Source of the DNA: Wyeomyia smithii
Taxonomy: Eukaryota > Arthropoda > Insecta > Diptera > Culicidae
NCBI RefSeq assembly: GCF_029784165.1
Contig: NC_073695.1
Location: 137,792,285-137,856,284 of the forward strand
Reading direction: 5' to 3'
DNA: 64,000 bases
Both the position numbers and the translations under genes were made by a program. The notes below the pieces were generated by a model. The model saw only the letters and a program-made list of their open reading frames with translations, had not been told where the DNA came from and ran no database searches. Positions 57,843 to 64,000 of the stretch are shown here, in pieces (the stretch's first letter is position 1; each line of letters starts with the position of its first letter).

Positions 57843-58098
57843 CTCGCGTAATTTTTCAAAGGGACCTAAGTAACAATGACAGGTTCTCTCCTCTCTCACT
57901 TCGTTTCGTTAATTACGTCGTCATTATATATATTTTCTAAGCTTTCTTCCCCTTACTCGAGAGATAGTAATACTGTCTTGCTTACTATGCATTGAGTGTT
58001 ATGAAATATGGAAAAAATAACATAATTATTGATCAGAGAGAAAGTAAACAAAGAGAGTCTCTCAATGTTAGATAGGTCGCTTTGAAAAATTACGCGAG
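57843..58098. mobile_element. MITE, 256 bp, with 25-bp TIRs
   Basis: The ends CTCGCGTAATTTTTCAAAG and CTTTGAAAAATTACGCGAG, extended by GGACCT/AGGTCG, are inverted. AAAT flanks both sides (57839-57842, 58099-58102). No coding capacity. Confidence 0.88.
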
Positions 58099-58102
58099 AA
58101 AT

Positions 58103-58647
58103 ACTGGTCGCAGTGGTAATATGTCCCCGACAGGGAAAAAAAATCTCTCCTACAAAAAAACTTAAATTAATCCACCTAGCGGTCAGACCCAGCCTTTCTC
58201 ATTTAAACTTTTATTTGTAAAAATAGATTTACATGAACGCTTCAATCAAATAAATGTTTATTCACTCTTTAGGTTCTAAAATATTGATGTTGTAATCTAT
58301 ACTTATAAAAATGCAGTCCGGTCTGTCTGTCTGATCCATATAAGCTCGAAAACTACCGAACCGATCGACGTGAAAATTTGTTTGTAGAGGTTTTTAGTGC
58401 CGATAAAGGTTACTATGATAGTTTGAGACCCCTCCCTCTTCTGGAAGGGAGGGGTCCCATACAAATGAAACATAAATTTTCTGCACAACTCAAGAACAAA
58501 CCAAGCAAATTAAACCGAATTTGGCATGTGGATGTTTTAAGGGGTAACAAATATGTCCATAATAGTTGGATGAAACACAAATTTCTGTACATCTCGAGTA
58601 CTAATCAACTAAATGGGACCAAATTTGGCAGGTGTTACGGCAGGTGT
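58103..58647 (+). repeat. Family H fragment and CCCCTCCC-type tandem repeat
   Basis: 58165-58260 carries the CCACCTAGCGG block. From 58300 a tandem repeat begins with GTCTGTCTGTCTGATCC, ACCGAACCGATCGACGTG and units containing CCCCTCCCTCTTCTGGAAG and ACCAAATTTGGCAGGTG. The same repeat resumes at about 60920 beyond the Jockey element. Confidence 0.75.
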
Positions 58648-60900
58648 AACAGATCAAAGTCATGTATGTAGTGAATTGATCACACATGCTGACTTTGATT
58701 CTGACCATCTTCCAATAACTTTTTCTTTATGACATAAATCAGTTTTAAACCCCACGAGCTCTGTTATAACAAGGCTCATTGGGATACAAGACTCATATTG
58801 AGAGAAATTTCAATAATAATCTTGATTTGCAAAAGTGAATATTGATTCCACTTTGGAAGCATTAAAATATGCAATTGTTGATGCCAGGAATTATTCTGTT
58901 CCGAAGGCTCAAGTGAAATTTGATTCACCAATAATTGACGAAAATCTTCAACCTCTAATTCGTTTGAAAAATGTCTGCGGACGTCAATATCATCGTTCTC
59001 GTGATTCTGTTTTAAAACTATTTATAAAGATTTACAGAAAGAGATTAAACATAGATTTACTCTTCTGAGAAATCAAAATTTTGAGACTAAAGTTGAAAAA
59101 TTGAAACCATATTCAAAACCCTTTTGGAAGCTGTCGAAGATTCTTAAGAAACCTTCAAAGCCTATTCCAGTTGATAAAAAAAAGATGGATTAACGTTTTC
59201 TAAAGAAGATAAAGATGATAAAAAAAGATGGAGAACGTTTTCTTGTATCCAATGAACAAAAGGCTCAAAGGCTCAGCAGTTTGAGAGTGTTCATAACTCA
59301 AATTTGAATTTTGTGAGTCCAGTTGAAAATGAAGTCACAGATTTAATTTCTTCCCAGAGCTTTTTACCTTCAGATATAGTTGAAACAAACTTGAATGAGA
59401 TTAAATCAATTATTAAAAATTTCAAATATATGAAAGCACCTGGTGACGATGTAATCTTTAATATATTAATCAAACATCTCCCTGAGATGTTTGATTAATA
59501 TTTTTAGTGAGAATTTTCAATTGCTGCTTCACAATTCCATATTTTCCTAAATTATGGAAAAATGCAAAAAATACTCCAATTTTAAAACCGAATAAAAATC
59601 CAGCTGAGGTTTCAAGTTTTCGACCAATCAGTTTGCTTCCTTCAATAAGTAAACTGTTTGAGACAATTATTCTTAACAAAATGATGTCACACATTAACGA
59701 AAATTCATTTTTTGCAGATGAACAGTTTGGATTTCGCCATGGGCATTCCACTACTCATCAATTGCTCAGAGTTACTAATATGATACGAGCTAACAAATCT
59801 GAAGGTTATTCCACTGGAGCTGCTCTTTTAGACATAGAAAAAGCATTCGACAGTGTTTGGCATAAAGGTTTGATTGCGGAATTGCAAACATTTAATTCTC
59901 CAATTTTCCTAATCAAAATTTTGAAAAGTTATCTTACTGATCGAACTCTGCAGGTTGTCTATCAGAATTCAAAATCTAATAGATTTCCTGTCAGAGCAGG
60001 TGTGCCTCAAGGTTCTGTCTTGGGCCCAGTCCTGTACAACATATTCACTTCAGATCTTCCTGATTTGCCTCCAGGATGCACAAAGTCATTGTTCTGCGAT
60101 GACACAAGCATTTCCGTAAAAGGAAAAGGTTTAGTGTCATATGCAGTCCTACTTGCAAAAGTGGAAAATCTCTCTCAATGCTTCTAAAACTCAGATGATA
60201 ATTTTTCCGCATAAGACTAGGGCTTCTTTCCTCAAGCCAAACAATAACACGTTGTCAAGATGAATGGGGCTATTTTATGTTGGTCTGACAAGGTTAAGTA
60301 CTTGTGACCAATTTACGATAAAAAACTTATTTTCAAAGAGCACATTGAGAGTATCCAAGCCAAGTGCATCAAATAAACGAGATGATCATATCCTCTCGTT
60401 AACAGGAATTCTAAACTTTGTTTAAAGAACAAACTTTTGATTTACAAACAAATTTTTAGACCAGCAATGCTTTATATTGTACCGATCTGGTCCAGTTGCC
60501 GTTCAACAAGGAAGACAACGCTCCAAAGGATTCAGAATAAAATTCTGAAAATGATTTTGAAGCGTCCTCCTTGGTTTGGTACACTCGAATTACATAGACT
60601 GAACCATTAAAAGCTATGTCAAATAAAATTATTAACAATTTTCGACAAAAATCGTTGCAATTCTCAATTGCTACGATAAGCTCTATTTATAGCCAATAAG
60701 TTAGCAATTAAGTTAGTTGTAAGTTTACTTTCACTTTGCTGACAAGTAGGTTTAAATCCCTACGAATGATAAGTCCTAATTGCGAAAGCAAACAAATCCT
60801 AACAATTAAAATTACAAATTTGTAACAGTGTTGAGAAGTCACCATTTGTGATTGGACACACATACTCATTATTTACTAATATCTATCATAAATACTTAAG
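58648..60900 (+). mobile_element. Jockey-type non-LTR element, 5' truncated
   Basis: It starts within the endonuclease region (ACAGATCAAAGTCATGTATG, the same text as 202-221) and runs through RT into AT-rich 3' sequence. The limits are taken from where the flanking CCCCTCCC repeat stops and restarts. No clear TSD or poly(A) was found. Confidence 0.78.
58835..60187 (+). pseudogene. Jockey-type reverse transcriptase, degraded
   Basis: After a degraded linker (IDSTLEALKYAIVDARN near 58840) and several frameshifts between 59060 and 59500, RT is open from about 59510: KNTPILKPNKNPAEVSSFRP near 59570, ISLLPSISKLFE, FGFRHGHSTTHQLLR near 59730, LLDIEKAFDSVWHKGL near 59825, AGVPQGSVLGPVLYNIF near 59995, and a catalytic-box remnant FCDDTSISV near 60095 (F/YADD expected). 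The frame breaks after NLSQCF, and C-terminal remnants persist to about 60600. Confidence 0.87.
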
Positions 60901-60919
60901 CTACTAACAAATCCCCCCC

Positions 60920-61345
60920 TCAAATAAGAAAATTTGGTCCATAATGTTTTAACCCCCTCCTTCTTTTCGAAGGGTGGGTGCCATACAAATAAAACACAAA
61001 TTTCTGCACATCTCGAGAGCTAACCAACTAAATGGAACCAAATTTGGCAGGTGAATGTTTCTAGAGGTAACAAATATGTATATAATGGTTCGACACCCCT
61101 CCCTCTTCTATAAGGGAGGGGTCCCATACAAATGAAACACAAATTTCGCACAGCTCAAGAACCAATCAAGAAAATACAACCAAATTTGGTATTAGAGGTA
61201 ACAAATATGTCCATAATGGTTCGACGCCCCTCCCTCTTCTGGAAGCTCATGTTTCTGCCCAAATTTCTGTACATCTCGCGAACTAATCAACTAAATGGAA
61301 CCATATTTGGCAGGTGAATGTTTTTAGTAGTAACAAATATGTTCC
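60920..61345 (+). repeat. CCCCTCCC-type tandem repeat, right part
   Basis: About four units of roughly 100-115 bp with AACAAATATGT-CATAATGGTTCGA, a CCCCTCC/GGGAGGGG pair, CACAAATTTCTGCACATCTCG and ACCAAATTTGGCAGGTG. Confidence 0.82.
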
Positions 61346-61369
61346 ATAATCGACCTCAGTCAACATTTT

Positions 61370-63110
61370 GGATTGTAATATGGCAACTTCCGGTTTCTGG
61401 AAAACAGCCAGCAATGGCCGATTTCCACCCAATATAATAATATTCGGATTTAGAATAATACACAGGAGCTAAAATCGACCACAGATAGCTTTTTGAATTA
61501 TAAGGTGGCGACTTCCGGTTTCTGAAAAACAGCTGAAAATGACCAAATACTCAATATGAGTTTTTCTTCAACCAGTATGACGTTCAAAATCCAGAAATTG
61601 TCTCCAAATGCCATTATGAAATCCAGAATGGCGACTTCCGGTTTCGGAAAAACAGCGGCAAACGACCAAATACTAACCAATATGGGTATTTCCGGAATCG
61701 TAATGATGCACTGGAACCACAAATCAACTTCAGACAACATTTTGAACTGTAAGATGGCAACTTCCGGTTTCTGGAAAACAGCCTGATATGGACGATTCCC
61801 GTTAAATATGAGTAAATCCGAACCAGAAAGATGCACAGAAGCTAAGAATTGATCACAGACACATTCTTGAATTTTAAGATGGTTACTTCCAGTGACTGGC
61901 AAACAGCCGGAAATGACCAAATATCAATCAATATGAATGTTTTCGGAACCAGAATTACGCCCAGATGACAGAAATCGATTTCAGAGGCAATTTTAAAGTC
62001 CAGAATGACGACTTTCAGTTTCGGTGAAACAGCCCAAAGTGACCAAATACCACCCAATGTGAGTATATCCGGAGCCAGAATATTGCAAGAAGCTAAAAAT
62101 TGACCTCAGACACCATTATGAATTGTAGGATGGCAACTTCTGGTTTCTGGTTGGAGCGGGGGCCTAGTGTGGTTGGTAACGTCCCCGCCAACCACGCTCG
62201 ACGCCTGGGTTCGAATCCCACCGCCGACATAGGTGTCGATGGTTGTGAGGTGGCGTGATCCACTCACAACCAACCCAACTGGTCTAGATTCAATCCTAGC
62301 CGACACCGGGAGATTTTCTGAGGCGGAAAATCTCTGGGATCACGCCTTCCATCGCATGAGGAAGTAAAGCCGTTGGCGCCGGTCCTTTAATGAACGGGTC
62401 GTGAGTTAGGGTCCTGGGTGTGGAGTCGCCTCCCTGGGCGTCGGTGATTGGCCACAACAGTGGCGGAACTAGACCGACGGAAAATAAGCGAGAATTAAAA
62501 AAAAAACTTCTGGTTTCTGGAAAATAGCCAAAAATGGCCGATTTCCGTCTAACATGAGTATCTCCAGATCTAAAACGATACACAGCAGCTGAAATCAACC
62601 ACAGACCCCATTTTGGATTCTAGGTTGGCGACTTCCGGTTTCTGGGAAACAGCCGAAAATGATCGAAAAACACCCAATATGGGTGTTTCTTCAACCAGAA
62701 TGACGCTCAGAGGCTAGAAATTATATTAAATACCATTTTGAAATCCAAGATGGCGACTTATGGTTTGTGAAAAACAGCCTAAAATGGAACCAGAATGATG
62801 TAATGAGCTAACAATTAACCTCAGGCACCATTTTGAATTGCTAAATGGCAACTTCTAGGAAACAGTTGAAAATGACCGAATAATACTCAATATGGATATT
62901 TCCGTAATCGAGATGATGCATAGAAACCAAACATTGACCCTGGACACCATTTTGAAATTAAAGACGACCACTGTTAGTTTTTGGAAAACAACTTAAATAA
63001 CTGAATACCTCCTAATATGGGTATTTCCGGTGTCAGATTGATGCCAGAAAATCTGCTAAAAATGACCGAATACCACCCAATATGAAAATATTGAGAAATA
63101 AGGCGATGTA
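61370..63110 (+). repeat. Satellite-like array, about 122-bp units
   Basis: About 13 diverged units. Each has GGCGACTTCCGGTTTCTGG, an AAAACAGCC..AAATGACC block, ACC-CAATATGGGTATTTCC, CAGAATGATGCACAG and CAGACACCATTTTGAA. Unit starts lie near 61385, 61507, 61627, 61754, 61880, 62004, 62130, then after the SINE 62622, 62747, 62840 and 62963. Related units are embedded in family H copies. Confidence 0.9.
62151..62504 (+). mobile_element. tRNA-derived SINE in the satellite array
   Basis: This 354-bp insertion has a perfect 16-bp duplication AACTTCTGGTTTCTGG (62135-62150, 62505-62520). A-box TAGTGTGGTTGG at 62165-62176 and B-box GGTTCGAATCC at 62208-62218 match the polymerase III promoter consensus. 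It ends GCGAGAATT plus poly(A). Its body differs from the SINE at 4562, so it is a separate family. Confidence 0.93.
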
Positions 63111-63843
63111 CACAAGCCAAAAGTCAAGGATGTTGTCATTTCGATAAAACCAATCTTTTCAAACGATTTGTTATTTGACTTTGATCATATCCTATGGCCG
63201 ATTCGTCGTGCATTTGCAGACTTTAAACACATCGCAAGGAATCAATGAATTTGTAACTTTTAAATAGTACGATACCACATTTAAATTATGTTGAGGCCAC
63301 ATATATCGATCAAACAAGGTATAGTTTTAAATAGTCTTTGAATTTCTTTTCATTCCATAACTTTTGAGCCACATATTAAATTGTTATGAAGTTTGTTATT
63401 TGTAAGTTTGAGAGACACTAGTTAAGTTCAAATAAGTCATATAATATTTGAGATAATAGACCTTCGTTGTTTTATTAACAATTCAATACATAACGGTTGC
63501 TTGAGTTCGATTAAAATCAAATGAAATGGGAACGTATAGGGCAGCCAAACTTTGAAACCACGTGTTCAATCATAATTCATCAGTTAACCCTTAACTAGCC
63601 CGCTCATCTGATAATAATATTGATCAAATCACTTGTAAAACCGAAAGTATAAAAGTGCTCCAAAGGGTCGAATGGCATATACCACTCGACTGACCTCGAC
63701 GAGCTGAGCATTTTCTGTATGTATGTGTGTGTGTGTGTAGGTGTATGTGCGTGTGTATGTATGTGCAAATTTTTTTTCTCACTCACTTTTCTCAGAGATG
63801 GCTGGACCGATTTTCATGAAATTAATTGCAAATGAAAGTTCTT
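63111..63843 (-). repeat. Family H fragments, partly inverted
   Basis: 63270-63480 resembles 21420-21600 in the plus orientation. 63640-63843 is the reverse complement of the unit holding the microsatellite and GGTCCAGCCATCTCTGAG. A GT-rich microsatellite lies at 63718-63765. Confidence 0.7.
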
Positions 63844-64000
63844 GTTTTTTAATAAATTGTTTATTTGACACGGCACAATGCAACTCGGCTCAACGGTGCC
63901 AGATACAAAATTATAAAGAATGCTGCTGTTTATTCGAACGGGCTAAAATTTTTTTCCGAGGTGGCGAGGCAGCCTCTGCCCTTACTACCTCAGAAAATGG
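63844..64000 (-). mobile_element. Non-LTR 3' end running off the window
   Basis: Read on the minus strand it ends TTGTGCCGTGTCAAATAAAC followed by an AT- and A-rich tail. The same terminus is found at 21329, 48861 and 56908. It interrupts family H within GCAAATGAAAG. The 5' part is outside the window. Confidence 0.75.

Noticed and set aside
62160..62235. A tRNA gene
   Set aside because: Same reasoning: a SINE head with 16-bp target duplication and poly(A).
61370..63110. CRISPR-like array
   Set aside because: The repeats are long, diverged and contiguous, without unique spacers, and the sequence is eukaryotic.

Overview
The window looks like TE-saturated, AT-rich intergenic or heterochromatic DNA from an insect, most plausibly a culicine (Aedes-type) mosquito. 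This organism call is an inference. It rests on the mix of LOA-, I- and Jockey-type non-LTR elements, several Ty3-type LTR elements, tRNA-derived SINEs, many TIR elements and a Helitron helicase tail. I found no single-copy host gene. Every long coding stretch I can interpret belongs to a mobile element, and almost all are broken.

Region 1 (1-12.9 kb) is a deep nest. A Jockey-type endonuclease fragment abuts a (TA)n tract, followed by a LOA-like non-LTR element (572-11862). A Ty3-type element (2354-11151, LTRs of 123 bp, TSD AAAAG) splits the LOA RNase H. That Ty3 element carries a SINE in gag (TSD AAAAGAACG) and, exactly at the protease/RT junction, a TG..CA block with TSD AAAG. The block contains a foldback element, which itself contains a small MITE. 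The Ty3 reverse transcriptase also carries a 70-nt GT..AG segment whose removal restores the frame.

Region 2 (12.9-22.7 kb) holds a Helitron 3' end, a stretch I cannot interpret, and a host repeat family (called family H here) present as long paralogous copies, one of them interrupted by a 2.3-kb TIR element.

Region 3 (22.7-55.5 kb) is one 32.8-kb LTR element on the minus strand (gypsy1, TSD ATGTC). A TIR element with TSD ATAT sits in its RT. A second LTR element (gypsy2, TSD AGAT) and a 5'-truncated non-LTR element (TSD GTTAT) sit in the TIR element, and a full-length I-type element (14-bp TSD) sits in gypsy2. Part of this mosaic (gypsy1 integrase through gypsy2 integrase, about 4.9 kb) is tandemly present three times with the same inactivating lesions, so it is a triplication of a dead mosaic and not repeated insertion.

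Region 4 (55.5-64 kb) returns to family H and contains another MITE, a second Jockey copy, a satellite-like array of about 122-bp units interrupted by a SINE, and a truncated non-LTR 3' end running off the window. The host copies at 16.9-21.5 kb and 22.0-22.7/55.5-57.2 kb act as each other's empty sites, so several insertions can be verified from the window alone.
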